DNA of 64,000 nt, from NCBI GenBank assembly GCA_949296645.1, contig CASFPH010000005.1, positions 1 to 64,000 on the forward strand, given 5' to 3'. The position numbers and the translations under genes are program-made. The stretch comes from an uncultured Bacteroidales bacterium (GTDB lineage Bacteria > Bacteroidota > Bacteroidia > Bacteroidales > UBA932). Below the pieces are notes generated by a model. It was not told where the DNA came from. It was given only the letters and a program-made list of their open reading frames with translations, and did no database searches. Shown piece by piece: positions 25,416-35,246 of the stretch (its first letter is position 1; each line of letters starts with the position of its first letter).

Positions 25416-27686
25416 TTAAAGACGGCACATGTCTATTCTCTCTTTCTGTGCACTGCAGACGGTAAGTACAGCAAGTTGAATTATATCCCTTACCTCACAA
25501 CCCATAGGCAATATGTTCAGAGGTTTGTCAAGACCCAGAAGCACCGGACCGATAACCGAATGATTTCCCAGTTCCTTCAAAATTGAAAGGCCTACGCTTC
25601 CGGAACTGAGGTTAGGGAATATTATAGTATTCACATCCCTGTCCCCTATCGTTGAAAAAGGATATTCCTTCATGCGAAGATCCCTGTTGAGGGCCAGATC
25701 CGCATGCATTTCACCGTCCACTATTATTTCAGGATACCTGTCATGGAGACGGGCAACAGCTTCCGCCACCTGTGACGGACTTCCGAGCCTGTACTCCCCG
25801 AAACTTGAATACGAAGTCATGGCAAGGACAGGTTCTATGTCGAACTGCTTTACGGCATCATAGGTAAGAACAGCCACATTCTCAAGAGTTTCGGCAGAAG
25901 GATGACTGTTTACCGTAGTATCCGCAAGAAAATAAGTACCTTTCTTGGTTGATGCAATATGCATGCCGGCTGCATACTTGCAGCACGGCTGGAGACCTAT
26001 GACTTCTTTCGCTTTCGACAATTCATCCCTGTACGAAGAGTTTATGCCCGTAATGGCACCGTCTACATAACCTGATTCAAGCATCATCAGGGCAACATAC
26101 GAATTGTCCTTCATCTTTACCCTGGAACTGCTGAGGGTGATACCCGACCGCTGCATCTTTCTGTAGAAAGCCTCGGCAAAGGAATCGAGTCTTTCCTTTT
26201 CCTTTGACGGATCGAAAATCTCGGCATCCTCCAGCACGACCTTGTGCGTTGAGATCATCTCCCTTATTTCTTCTTCAGACCCCACAAGCACCGGATATGC
26301 TATTTTTTCATTCAGAAGTTCTTCAGCAGCCTGAAGCACCTTAAGATCAGCACCTTCCGAAAACACTATTCTTTTCGGAGCAACCTTGGCCCTGTTTGTC
26401 ATCTGCCTCATTAGCCTGTTGTCATGTCCGACCCTTTTCTCCAGAGAAGCAACATATTCATCCCAGTCGTCTATCCTGCGCCTTGCGACACCTGAATCGA
26501 TTGCAGCCTTGGCTACAGCCGGAGCTACAACGGTTATAAGACGATGGTCAAGCGCTTTCGGAATGATATAATCCCTTCCGAATGAAACCGAATCTTCATT
26601 ATACGCCATCCTTACACTTTCAGGCACCGGTTTTCTTGTAAGTTCCGCTATCGCATGGACTGCAGCCAGCTTCATTTCTTCGTTTATTGCGGTAGCCTCC
26701 ACATCAAGCGCTCCCCTGAAGATGTACGGAAATCCTAGGACATTGTTTATCTGATTCGGATAATCCGACCTGCCGGTAGCAAATATTATGTCCTTCCTTG
26801 AAGCCATGGCCTTCTCATAACTTATTTCAGGGTTCGGATTCGCAAGAGCGAAAACAATAGGATCATCAGCCATGGATCTCACCATATCACCGGTAAGTAT
26901 ATCAGCCACTGAAAGCCCGAGAAAAACATCCGCCCCTCTCAAAGCCTCTTCCAGCGTACGGCAATCAGTTTCTACAGCAAACTCTTCCTTCTCCGCATTC
27001 AACCCCGGACGTCCCCTGTATATGACACCCTTACTGTCGCACATCATTATATTATCCCGGCCAACGCCAAGTTCCCTGTAAAGTCTTGCACATGAAATGG
27101 CGGCAGCACCGGCCCCGTTCACCACAACCCTGACATTTTCAATTTTCTTGCCGTTTATCGCCAGGGCATTCAGCAGACCCGCTCCGGATATTATGGCTGT
27201 ACCATGCTGATCATCATGCATTACGGGAATATCCAGCTCTTCCTTCAGTCTTCTCTCTATCTCAAAACATTCTGGAGCCTTTATATCTTCCAGATTTATA
27301 CCTCCGAATGTAGGAGAAATTAGTTTTACCGCCTTTACGAATTCATCTACGTTTTTTGTATCGACTTCTATGTCAAAAACATCTATATCGGCAAATATCT
27401 TGAAAAGAAGCCCCTTTCCTTCCATTACAGGCTTACCCGCAAGCGCCCCGATATCTCCAAGACCGAGCACTGCCGTTCCGTTGGAAATCACAGCCACGAT
27501 ATTCCTTTTTGCCGTATACCTGTATGCATTCGCAGGATCGTCCTTTATCGCAAGAGACGGCTGGGCAACGCCTGGAGAATAAGCAAGCGACAGGTCATGC
27601 TGCGTACTGTAAGGTTTTGTAGGAACTACCTCTATTTTACCAGGTCGTCCATCTTCATGATATTTCAAAGCTTCTGTCATGTTCAT
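25416..27686 (-). CDS. maeB: NADP-dependent malic enzyme with phosphotransacetylase-like domain
   Basis: The 756-residue enzyme converts malate to pyruvate and CO2 with NADP reduction. The N-terminal malic enzyme part holds [45 protein letters not shown] and [14 protein letters not shown] (nucleotide fold). From about residue 430 a phosphate acetyl/butyryltransferase-like domain follows ([39 protein letters not shown]). In MaeB this domain usually regulates the enzyme, sensing acetyl-CoA, rather than catalysing acyl transfer. It lies 34 nt behind the YeiH-type gene and is probably cotranscribed. Confidence 0.95.
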   Translation of the reverse strand: MNMTEALKYHEDGRPGKIEVVPTKPYSTQHDLSLAYSPGVAQPSLAIKDDPANAYRYTAKRNIVAVISNGTAVLGLGDIGALAGKPVMEGKGLLFKIFADIDVFDIEVDTKNVDEFVKAVKLISPTFGGINLEDIKAPECFEIERRLKEELDIPVMHDDQHGTAIISGAGLLNALAINGKKIENVRVVVNGAGAAAISCARLYRELGVGRDNIMMCDSKGVIYRGRPGLNAEKEEFAVETDCRTLEEALRGADVFLGLSVADILTGDMVRSMADDPIVFALANPNPEISYEKAMASRKDIIFATGRSDYPNQINNVLGFPYIFRGALDVEATAINEEMKLAAVHAIAELTRKPVPESVRMAYNEDSVSFGRDYIIPKALDHRLITVVAPAVAKAAIDSGVARRRIDDWDEYVASLEKRVGHDNRLMRQMTNRAKVAPKRIVFSEGADLKVLQAAEELLNEKIAYPVLVGSEEEIREMISTHKVVLEDAEIFDPSKEKERLDSFAEAFYRKMQRSGITLSSSRVKMKDNSYVALMMLESGYVDGAITGINSSYRDELSKAKEVIGLQPCCKYAAGMHIASTKKGTYFLADTTVNSHPSAETLENVAVLTYDAVKQFDIEPVLAMTSYSSFGEYRLGSPSQVAEAVARLHDRYPEIIVDGEMHADLALNRDLRMKEYPFSTIGDRDVNTIIFPNLSSGSVGLSILKELGNHSVIGPVLLGLDKPLNILPMGCEVRDIIQLAVLTVCSAQKERIDMCRL

Positions 27687-27720
27687 TCCATTCTATTTTT
27701 AAAACATTATTATTCAGGTA

Positions 27721-28941
27721 TCAGGCGTTTCCACCGAAAAGAAGGTATGCCATAACCAATGTAATCACAATATTAAACAACTGTGCAATAAGAAAAGTTG
27801 ATATGTTTTTCCAGTTTTCCCTTTTGAATATGAATCTGAAATCCGTTTCAAGCCCTATGCATACAAACGCCAGTGAAAACATAGCCTCCCTGAGCCCCTT
27901 TGCTGCAGAAGATAGGGTCTTGACATCACCTTCAGGTATAAGGAAGCTGAAAATAAGCGATGCGATCACAAAACCTACTACAAATTTCGGGAATCTGTCC
28001 CATATGACTCCGGGTGTAGGCTTTTCAGTATGGTTAACCCCTTTAAGCGACCAGTATATCGAAATTATGAATGCCGCCACTCCCAACAGGACATTCTGCG
28101 AAGATTTTATTATCACGCTGTAGGCTTCCGCCGTATCGCCTATGAACTTTCCGGAAGCCACTACTGCTCCCGTAGTATCTATGGTTCCTCCGAGCCATGC
28201 ACCAGACACTTCTTCTGAAAGGCCTAAAAGTTTTGCGAGGGCAGGCATGAAATACATCATAGGCACCGCAACCACAAGAACTATCGATATGACGAAAGAC
28301 AACTTTCTGTTGTCTCCCTTGATAGCCCCACATGTTGCTATGGCAGCCGAAACACCGCAGATAGAAACAGCGCTGGACAACATGACCCCCATTTCATTGT
28401 CCACCTTCATCTTTCTTGAAAGCCAGTAAGTGAAATTCCATACCGTGAATACCACAACCACAGACTGTACCATACCCAAAGCCCCTGCCTGCATTATTTC
28501 ATTGAATATCACCGAAGTTCCCAGAAGGACAAGTCCCATTTTTATATAATACTCGCTTCTTACGGCAGGTGCAAGCCATGAAGGAAGTCCGACAGTATTC
28601 CGCACAAGCAGTCCGAGTACCACCGAAAAAAACACGGATTCGAACCCGGTCTTCTTTACAGCCGGAATCGCTGAAATGTACTGACATAAAAAGGACATAA
28701 GAAATACTGCGGCAAACGACAGAAAGAATCCTTTCATTTTCTCGCCGGTAAGCAATATGCCCGCAAACGAAAAGACCAGTGTTATAAGAAAAAGTATAAC
28801 GACCGGTATCACGTCTCCGGTCGAAAACGAAGTCGGAATCCCTGGCACCACCCCTGGTACCGCAATAACCATAAACATCATCAGAAGTCCCATAATCGTG
28901 GACATCCAGTCTTCATTTCTAAAACTCGCAGGTATCTTCAT
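27721..28941 (-). CDS. YeiH-family putative anion exporter
   Basis: The 406-residue membrane protein belongs to the conserved family PF03601 (YeiH, sometimes called putative sulfate exporter). About eleven helices are visible. Typical segments are GLLVRNTVGLPSW near residue 90, YYIKMGLVLLGTSVIF near residue 110, SICGVSAAIATCGAIKG near residue 195 and WLGGTIDTTGAVVASG near residue 245. The substrate of the family is not settled. A -7 box precedes it, and maeB follows. Confidence 0.88.
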   Translation of the reverse strand: MKIPASFRNEDWMSTIMGLLMMFMVIAVPGVVPGIPTSFSTGDVIPVVILFLITLVFSFAGILLTGEKMKGFFLSFAAVFLMSFLCQYISAIPAVKKTGFESVFFSVVLGLLVRNTVGLPSWLAPAVRSEYYIKMGLVLLGTSVIFNEIMQAGALGMVQSVVVVFTVWNFTYWLSRKMKVDNEMGVMLSSAVSICGVSAAIATCGAIKGDNRKLSFVISIVLVVAVPMMYFMPALAKLLGLSEEVSGAWLGGTIDTTGAVVASGKFIGDTAEAYSVIIKSSQNVLLGVAAFIISIYWSLKGVNHTEKPTPGVIWDRFPKFVVGFVIASLIFSFLIPEGDVKTLSSAAKGLREAMFSLAFVCIGLETDFRFIFKRENWKNISTFLIAQLFNIVITLVMAYLLFGGNA

Positions 28942-28970
28942 AATAATTAATGTTTTCAGAATTAGGAGCG

Positions 28971-28978
28971 CAAATATA
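28971..28978 (-). promoter_or_regulatory. -7 promoter box for the yeiH-maeB operon
   Basis: On the minus strand TATATTTG matches TAnnTTTG, 29 nt before the ATG at 28941. Confidence 0.55.
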
Positions 28979-29089
28979 ACTACATTTTACAATTACTTAA
29001 CTATACGGAAATTAAATTTTAACGGGTATTAAACGCATAAGAAACAAAATATGGAAAATTTTGCACCCGAAATTTTCACAAACATCCAC

Positions 29090-31858
29090 ATGAAAAACAC
29101 ATTGATGAAAGGCGCATTGGCGCTGTTATGCACCATCATGATTCAGGGTGCATTCGCAGATAATTCGGAAACAGCCGAATTCGGTACGGTAAAAGGAAGG
29201 GTTGTCGATGAAAGTTCGCACATTCTTCCCGGGGCCTCCGTTTATATCGAAAACCTTAAAAGCGGGGCAATAAGCGACATGAACGGATTCTATACTCTTT
29301 CGAATCTGAAACCCGGTGAATATATAATAAAGGTGACATATGTAGGATACGAAAGTGCTGAATTCAAGGTAACAATAGAAGAAGGCAAAACTGTAGAACA
29401 TGACATAATCCTCGACGGAGGTGTCTCACTTGGAGAAATTGTCGTGGGAGGGGCCTTCAGGGGACAGAGAAAGGCAATCAACACACAGAAAAACAGCATC
29501 GGGATCGTAAATGCCGTCTCCGCCGACCAGGTGGGGAAATTCCCGGATTCGAATATAGGCGATGCCCTGAAAAGGATAAACGGAATAAATGTACAGTATG
29601 ACCAGGGTGAAGCCCGTTTCGGACAGGTCAGAGGTACATCGGCGGACATGAGTTCCGTAACCATAGACGGGAACAGGATTCCGTCTGCGGAAGGCGAAAC
29701 AAGAAACGTACAGCTGGACCTTATACCTTCCGACATGATACAGATGATAGAAGTGAACAAGGTAATAACATCCGACATGGACGGGGACGCCATCGGAGGA
29801 TCCATAAACCTCATAACAAAAAACACTCCTTATGAAAGGGTACTCAACGCCACACTGGGCGGAGGTTACAACATGATAAGCGACAAGATGCAGGGTAATT
29901 TCGGCATAACATACGGAGACAGGTTCTTCAAGGACAGATTAGGCGTGATGGTAGCCGTTTCATACCAGATAGCCCCAGGCGGTTCCGACAACACCGAATA
30001 CGAATATGATTTCGACGACAACGACAAGGTAGTGCTTACAGATGCGGAAATCAGGCAATATTACGTTACCAGAGAAAGGCAAAGCTACTCCCTTGCCCTG
30101 GACTGGGACATAACCCCTCTCCACAGAATCTATTTCAACGGCATCTACAACCGCAGGAACGACTGGGAAAACAGATACAGGATAACATACAAGGACATAG
30201 ACAAGGGCGAAAACGAGATGTCGGCCAGGATACAGACCAAAGGTGGAAAATACGACACACGCAACGCAAGGCTCGAACTGCAGCAGACATCCGATTTCTC
30301 TCTCGGTGGAGAACACCTGTTCGGTTCCGTGGATGTGGACTGGAAGGCATCATATGCATCCGCGTCCGAAGACAGACCGAATGAAAGATATTTCGAGCTG
30401 GAACAGGAAAATCTCACATTCGATTTCGTCGATATCGGGGGCAGGCAGCCGTACACGGAAAATACAGTATCCCTCAACGAAGGTTCATGGGACATAAAGG
30501 ACCTGACAAACGGAGATGAGGAGATAAGGGAAAAAGAGATGAAATTCCGCCTCAACATTGAAATACCCTTAGTACGCGGTAATTTCGGCAACAAGATAAA
30601 ATTCGGCGCTAAATATGTCTCCAAAACAAAAAACCTCGACAAGTTCTGGTTCCAGTACAAAAAGGAATATGAAGACCTTTACGGGTATGAATATATGGAC
30701 AACCTTGCAGTCCAGATACGCAACGGATTCTATCAGGGACCCCAGTACAGACCGAACAGCTTCGTAAGCAACTCCTATATTGGCAATCTGGATTTCACGA
30801 AAATGACAGGGAAACCCGTATATGAGGAATCATCCGGAAACTACAGGGCAAAGGAGACAGTGACTTCAGGATATGTAAGGTTCGACCAGAAACTCGGAGA
30901 GAAAGTGAAACTGGTTGCCGGACTGAGAATGGAAGCGACAGGAATAGAATACAGCGGAGTGGACTGGATTGTAGATGAAAACGAAGATGAAAGCCTTAGG
31001 GAGACTCCTGAGAAGCGGAATTCATACATAAACCTGCTCCCGAGCTTTCTCATGAAATACGATATCACAGACAACATGAAACTGAGAGGTTCATATACAA
31101 GAACGCTTTCAAGACCGAAATACTCCGAGCTTGTACCTAACCACAGCATCAACAAGGCTGACGAGGAGATGTACATAGGCAATCCGGACCTTTCGCCTAC
31201 ATTCTCGGACAATTTCGACCTGAGCGCGGAATACTATTTCAAAAGCATAGGACTCGTATCCGCAGGTCTCTTCTACAAGAACATCACGGACTTCATCGTG
31301 GAACAGAACACTCCGGGCATTTATGAGGGATTCGAATATGACAAAATCAAACAGCCTAAAAATGCAGGAGACGCAACACTGCTCGGTACTGAAATCGCCC
31401 TCCAGAAAGATTTCGGATTCATAACTCCGGCCCTGAAATGCATAGGATTCTACGGAACATATACCTATACATACTCGAACGTAAGGAACTTCAATTTCGA
31501 AGGCCGTGAAAATGAAAAAGGACTCAGGCTTCCCGGCTCGCCTGAACATACGGCAAACGCATCGCTGTATTTTGAAAAGGCAGGCTTCAATCTGAGGATT
31601 TCATATAACTTTGCATCCGAATTCATCGACGAAGTAGGTGAAAAGGCTGCGCTTGACAGATATTACGACTCCGTCAGCTATCTGGATGCCAATGCCAGCT
31701 ACTCTTTCGGAAAGAATACCAAATATACCGTATATGCGGAAGCCAACAATCTTCTCAACCAGCCGCTGCGCTACTATCAGGGTATAAAGGAACGTACCAT
31801 GCAGTCGGAATACTACGGACCGAGATTCAACATAGGACTTAAAGTAAACATATTCTGA
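29090..31858 (+). CDS. TonB-dependent outer-membrane receptor
   Basis: The product (922 residues from this start) has a signal peptide (MKNTLMKGALALLCTIMIQGAFA), a carboxypeptidase-regulatory-like domain (GTVKGRVVDESSHILPGASVYI to about residue 110), a plug (VGKFPDSNIGDALKRINGINVQ, IDGNRIP, GSINLITKN) and a long beta-barrel ending in NIGLKVNIF, with the terminal Phe expected of barrel proteins. The ATG at 29051 is in frame but would put 13 residues before the signal peptide. The next gene, 16 nt on, is a secreted acid-phosphatase-like enzyme, so the ligand may be a phosphorylated compound or its product. No SusD partner is present. Confidence 0.92.
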   Translation: MKNTLMKGALALLCTIMIQGAFADNSETAEFGTVKGRVVDESSHILPGASVYIENLKSGAISDMNGFYTLSNLKPGEYIIKVTYVGYESAEFKVTIEEGKTVEHDIILDGGVSLGEIVVGGAFRGQRKAINTQKNSIGIVNAVSADQVGKFPDSNIGDALKRINGINVQYDQGEARFGQVRGTSADMSSVTIDGNRIPSAEGETRNVQLDLIPSDMIQMIEVNKVITSDMDGDAIGGSINLITKNTPYERVLNATLGGGYNMISDKMQGNFGITYGDRFFKDRLGVMVAVSYQIAPGGSDNTEYEYDFDDNDKVVLTDAEIRQYYVTRERQSYSLALDWDITPLHRIYFNGIYNRRNDWENRYRITYKDIDKGENEMSARIQTKGGKYDTRNARLELQQTSDFSLGGEHLFGSVDVDWKASYASASEDRPNERYFELEQENLTFDFVDIGGRQPYTENTVSLNEGSWDIKDLTNGDEEIREKEMKFRLNIEIPLVRGNFGNKIKFGAKYVSKTKNLDKFWFQYKKEYEDLYGYEYMDNLAVQIRNGFYQGPQYRPNSFVSNSYIGNLDFTKMTGKPVYEESSGNYRAKETVTSGYVRFDQKLGEKVKLVAGLRMEATGIEYSGVDWIVDENEDESLRETPEKRNSYINLLPSFLMKYDITDNMKLRGSYTRTLSRPKYSELVPNHSINKADEEMYIGNPDLSPTFSDNFDLSAEYYFKSIGLVSAGLFYKNITDFIVEQNTPGIYEGFEYDKIKQPKNAGDATLLGTEIALQKDFGFITPALKCIGFYGTYTYTYSNVRNFNFEGRENEKGLRLPGSPEHTANASLYFEKAGFNLRISYNFASEFIDEVGEKAALDRYYDSVSYLDANASYSFGKNTKYTVYAEANNLLNQPLRYYQGIKERTMQSEYYGPRFNIGLKVNIF

Positions 31859-31874
31859 AAATAATAAACACACA

Positions 31875-32810
31875 ATGAAAAGGATCATTATATCGGCGAT
31901 ACTACTGGTATCAGCATTATTTTCCCTTCAGGCACAGAATGCCGAAGCATGGAAAAGCATAGAAAAGGAAATCAATCTCTATATTGCAAACGACCTTGGC
32001 CGCAACGGATATTATGACCAGAAACCGATAGCGGAACTGATGGGAGAAATGGCTGAAACAATCGATATCGAATGCGTGCTTGCGGCAGGAGACGTACACC
32101 ATTTCGAAGGTGTCCGCAGCATAAACGACCCGCTCTGGATGACAAACTACGAACTCATCTACAAACATCCTGAACTTATGATTCCATGGCATCCGGTACT
32201 CGGAAATCACGAATACAGAAGCTGCACGCAGGCCGTAATCGACTACAGCAATGTAAGCGCAAGATGGAGAATGCCTGCCAGATACTACAGCATGACCTTG
32301 GAAAACGACGGTGTCAGCATCCTCATCGTGATGATAGATACCACCCCGCTCATCTCCAAATACAGGGAAGAAAGCTACAAATATCCGGATGCAAGCAGGG
32401 AATCAGCAGAAAAACAGATGGAATGGCTTGACAAGACACTTGCCGGTTCAGACGCTGACTGGAAAATAGTGGTAGGACACCACCCTATATATGCACATAC
32501 GACCAAGGACGAATGTGAACGTGAAGATATGAAAGCTTCGGTTGATCCTATACTTAAAAAACACAATGTGGACATGTACATCTGCGGCCACATACACAAT
32601 TTCCAGCATCTGAGGTCAAAAGGCTGCGCCATAGACTATATAGTGAATTCATCCGGTTCTCTGAGCAGAAAGGCAGGAAAGGTAAAGGAAACTGTTTACT
32701 GCAGTTCAGAACCGGGATACTCGGTACTGTCCGCCGGTAAGGACGAACTTGCCCTGAGCATGATAGACAAAAACGGGAATATCATATATATTGTAAAAAG
32801 GCACAGATAG
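31875..32810 (+). CDS. Secreted purple-acid-phosphatase-like metallophosphoesterase
   Basis: The 311-residue product has a signal peptide (MKRIIISAILLVSALFSLQAQ) and the calcineurin-like metal motifs: NDLG (Asp40), GDVHH (Asp73, His76), GNHEY (Asn111), GHHPIY (His202) and GHIHN (His239, His241). The context HFEGVRSINDPLW and IPWHPVLGNHEY is close to mammalian tartrate-resistant acid phosphatase. In that enzyme the motif is GDNFY, with Tyr binding Fe(III). Here His takes that place, so the metal site must differ. It probably releases phosphate in the periplasm or at the surface, next to the receptor encoded just upstream. Confidence 0.88.
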   Translation: MKRIIISAILLVSALFSLQAQNAEAWKSIEKEINLYIANDLGRNGYYDQKPIAELMGEMAETIDIECVLAAGDVHHFEGVRSINDPLWMTNYELIYKHPELMIPWHPVLGNHEYRSCTQAVIDYSNVSARWRMPARYYSMTLENDGVSILIVMIDTTPLISKYREESYKYPDASRESAEKQMEWLDKTLAGSDADWKIVVGHHPIYAHTTKDECEREDMKASVDPILKKHNVDMYICGHIHNFQHLRSKGCAIDYIVNSSGSLSRKAGKVKETVYCSSEPGYSVLSAGKDELALSMIDKNGNIIYIVKRHR

Positions 32811-32850
32811 CCTCCGGAGCCGTCGGCTCCAATAACTTCATTTTCAAAAA

Positions 32851-32886
32851 GGAAAGAGGTTGTACGGAAAAGTACGGCCTCTTTCC
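32851..32886 (+). terminator. Possible terminator after the phosphatase gene
   Basis: GGAAAGAGG (32851-32859) and CCTCTTTCC (32878-32886) form a perfect stem, with a further GTAC/GTAC pairing inside. No T run follows on the plus strand, so rho-independent activity is uncertain. The rest of 32811-32967 holds nothing I can name. Confidence 0.4.
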
Positions 32887-32967
32887 GCATCCATCGCATT
32901 AGGATATTCGGAAAAATATTCATAAATTGTCATTTTATTGAATGTTCAATCAACACATGAAATATAA

Positions 32968-34389
32968 ATGAAAGAGATAGAATCACTTTTTGAAGAATAT
33001 ACAAGAATCCGTCCCGAATCGGTTACGGAACTGCCGTCAAGCGGAAGTAACAGAAGGTATTTCAGAATAAGCGGAGGCGGCATAACCCTCATCGGTACGG
33101 CAGGGACCTCTCTTGAGGAGAACACCGCATTTGCCGAAATAGACAAGCATTTCATGCTCAGGGGGCTTCCGGTACCGAAAGTTCTGTACATGAGCAAGGA
33201 CAGACTTATGTACCTGCAGGAAGACCTGGGAGACGAATCTCTGTTTCACAAAGTTTCAAAAGGCAGGGAATCCGGCAATTATTCAGCACAAGAGATAGAA
33301 CTGCTTAAAAAGACGATAGGATGTCTGCCTAAGATACAGTTCGAAGGAGGTCGCGGGCTCGATTACTCCATCTGCTTCCCGCAGCCTGAGTTTGACGACA
33401 GGATGATTTCATTCGACCTGAACTATTTCAAATACTGTTTTCTTAAAGCTACAGGATTGGAATTCAGCGAAATAAAGTTACATGAAGATTTTCAAAAACT
33501 TTCATCCGACCTTCTTGAATGCTGCGGAAGCGAGACTTTCATGTACAGGGACTTTCAGGCACGAAACGTAATGCTTGTGGACAACGAACCTTTTTTCATA
33601 GATTTCCAGGGAGGACGCAAAGGCCCGATATACTATGACCTGGCATCATTCGTATGGCAGGCAAAGGCAAACTACTCCGACGAACTTAAGGAGGAACTGA
33701 TAAGACATTACAAAAACAAGCTCTCCGATTATATTCAAATAGACGATGCCGAGTTCGACAGACATCTAAGAATGTTCGTGCTTTTCAGGACAATGCAGGT
33801 GCTTGGGGCATACGGATTCAGGGGTTATTTCGAAAAAAAGCCGCATTTTCTGCAAAGCGTACCGTTCGCGATAGACAATCTGAGAAAACTTATACAGAAA
33901 TCACCTTTCGAAGAATATCCTTATCTGAACAGCCTGCTGCAGAGACTGACGGAGATGAGACAGTTCTCCGACCTTCGGGAAGAGAAAATACTGGAAGTCA
34001 GAATATTCAGCTTTGCTTACAAAAAAGGGATTCCGCAGGACGAAAGCGGTAACGGAGGAGGTTACGTGTTCGACTGCAGGGCAATAGAAAATCCTGGCAA
34101 ATACGAACACTACAAGCACTTTACCGGACTCAACAAAGAAGTAACAGACTTTCTTGAAAAGGACGGGGGCGTGACCAGATTCCTCGACAATGTATACAGG
34201 CTCGCTGATGCACATGTTCAGAGATACATCGAAAGGAAATTCACCAACCTTATGTTTTCTTTCGGATGTACGGGTGGGCAGCACCGCTCCGTATACTGCG
34301 CTCAGCACCTGGCCGAACATATATCGAAAAAATTCAATGTAAGGGTAAAACTGTGCCACAGGGAACAGAATCTGGAACAGGAATTCTGA
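32968..34389 (+). CDS. AmgK-like sugar kinase fused to a RapZ C-terminal domain
   Basis: The 473-residue protein has an aminoglycoside-phosphotransferase-type kinase (about 1-330), with the catalytic loop MYRDFQARNVML and the metal site FFIDFQGGRKGP, as in AmgK, the anomeric kinase for MurNAc/GlcNAc. After a linker, residues 335-473 match the RapZ C-terminal domain: FSFAYKKGIP, FDCRAIENPG, FTGLNKEV and GCTGGQHRSVY. In E. coli that domain binds glucosamine-6-phosphate. The fusion suggests a kinase controlled by, or coupled to, amino-sugar phosphate levels. The RapZ ATPase half is missing. A MurU-like gene follows 23 nt later. Confidence 0.85.
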   Translation: MKEIESLFEEYTRIRPESVTELPSSGSNRRYFRISGGGITLIGTAGTSLEENTAFAEIDKHFMLRGLPVPKVLYMSKDRLMYLQEDLGDESLFHKVSKGRESGNYSAQEIELLKKTIGCLPKIQFEGGRGLDYSICFPQPEFDDRMISFDLNYFKYCFLKATGLEFSEIKLHEDFQKLSSDLLECCGSETFMYRDFQARNVMLVDNEPFFIDFQGGRKGPIYYDLASFVWQAKANYSDELKEELIRHYKNKLSDYIQIDDAEFDRHLRMFVLFRTMQVLGAYGFRGYFEKKPHFLQSVPFAIDNLRKLIQKSPFEEYPYLNSLLQRLTEMRQFSDLREEKILEVRIFSFAYKKGIPQDESGNGGGYVFDCRAIENPGKYEHYKHFTGLNKEVTDFLEKDGGVTRFLDNVYRLADAHVQRYIERKFTNLMFSFGCTGGQHRSVYCAQHLAEHISKKFNVRVKLCHREQNLEQEF

Positions 34390-34412
34390 AAGAAATTCAG
34401 TTGAAGACCGGA

Positions 34413-35213
34413 ATGAAAGCAATGATATTCGCAGCCGGATTAGGGACCAGGCTCAGGCCCTTGACCGACAACTTACCCAAAGCTCTTGTAGAAATCTACG
34501 GAAAACCGCTTCTCCAGCACACAATCGAAAAACTTACCGGAGAAGGCTTCAATGATATTGTAATAAACATTCATCATTTTGCAGAAAAGATAAGGGAATT
34601 CATAGCCAGTCATGATTTCGGGAAATGCAGGATCTCGATTTCGGACGAAAGCGATCTACTCAGGGACACGGGCGGAGGCATTCGACATGCCGAAGCATTC
34701 CTGAACGGGAACGGGCCGTTCCTTGTCCATAACACGGACATAATTTCCGACGTAAGTCTCAGAGAACTGTATTCCGCACATATGGAGCACGGAAAAGCAC
34801 TGGCTACACTAACCGTAAGCAACAGGAAAACGGAAAGATACCTCCTTTTCAGAAAGGATATATCCGGGAAACCGGAACTTGCGGCATGGTGCAATACGAA
34901 AACAGGAGAAACAAAATCTCCGTACAGAGAACTTGTTCACAGACCTGACGGCAGGGATTTCGATATTGAAGGCTTCATATCATCGAACGGTCTGAAGAAA
35001 TACGCATTTTCAGGAATACACGTGATTTCACCGGAAATTTTCTCTCTCATGTCTGACATGCCGGAAAGGTTTCCGATAATGGATTTTTATCTCGGAATTG
35101 CCGGTAAATATTCCATAACCTGCCACATAGCCAAAAACAACACCATAATTGATGTCGGCAAACCGGATTCCATTGAGAAGGCTGAAAATTTTATAAAAAA
35201 AATCGTATATTAG
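34413..35213 (+). CDS. MurU-like sugar-1-phosphate nucleotidyltransferase
   Basis: The 266-residue enzyme has the nucleotidyltransferase signature FAAGLGTRLRPLTDNLPKALVEI (residues 5-27), VINIHHFAEKI near residue 52 and HNTDIISD (metal-binding Asp) near residue 107. It is the size of MurU, which makes UDP-MurNAc from MurNAc-1-phosphate, and it sits directly behind an AmgK-like kinase as in cell-wall recycling pairs. The start at 34413 gives MKAMIFAAGLGTR; the longer frame from 34266 overlaps the kinase and is rejected. Confidence 0.87.
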   Translation: MKAMIFAAGLGTRLRPLTDNLPKALVEIYGKPLLQHTIEKLTGEGFNDIVINIHHFAEKIREFIASHDFGKCRISISDESDLLRDTGGGIRHAEAFLNGNGPFLVHNTDIISDVSLRELYSAHMEHGKALATLTVSNRKTERYLLFRKDISGKPELAAWCNTKTGETKSPYRELVHRPDGRDFDIEGFISSNGLKKYAFSGIHVISPEIFSLMSDMPERFPIMDFYLGIAGKYSITCHIAKNNTIIDVGKPDSIEKAENFIKKIVY

Positions 35214-35246
35214 CATCAATTTGTTTCAACCTTAAAACTTAACGAC

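Noticed and set aside
25401..25434. Hairpin between the DUF4836-like gene and maeB as a terminator
   Set aside because: AGACAT/ATGTCT and GCCGTC/GACGGC pair well, but neither strand has a T run after the stem and it overlaps the end of maeB; kept out of the feature list.
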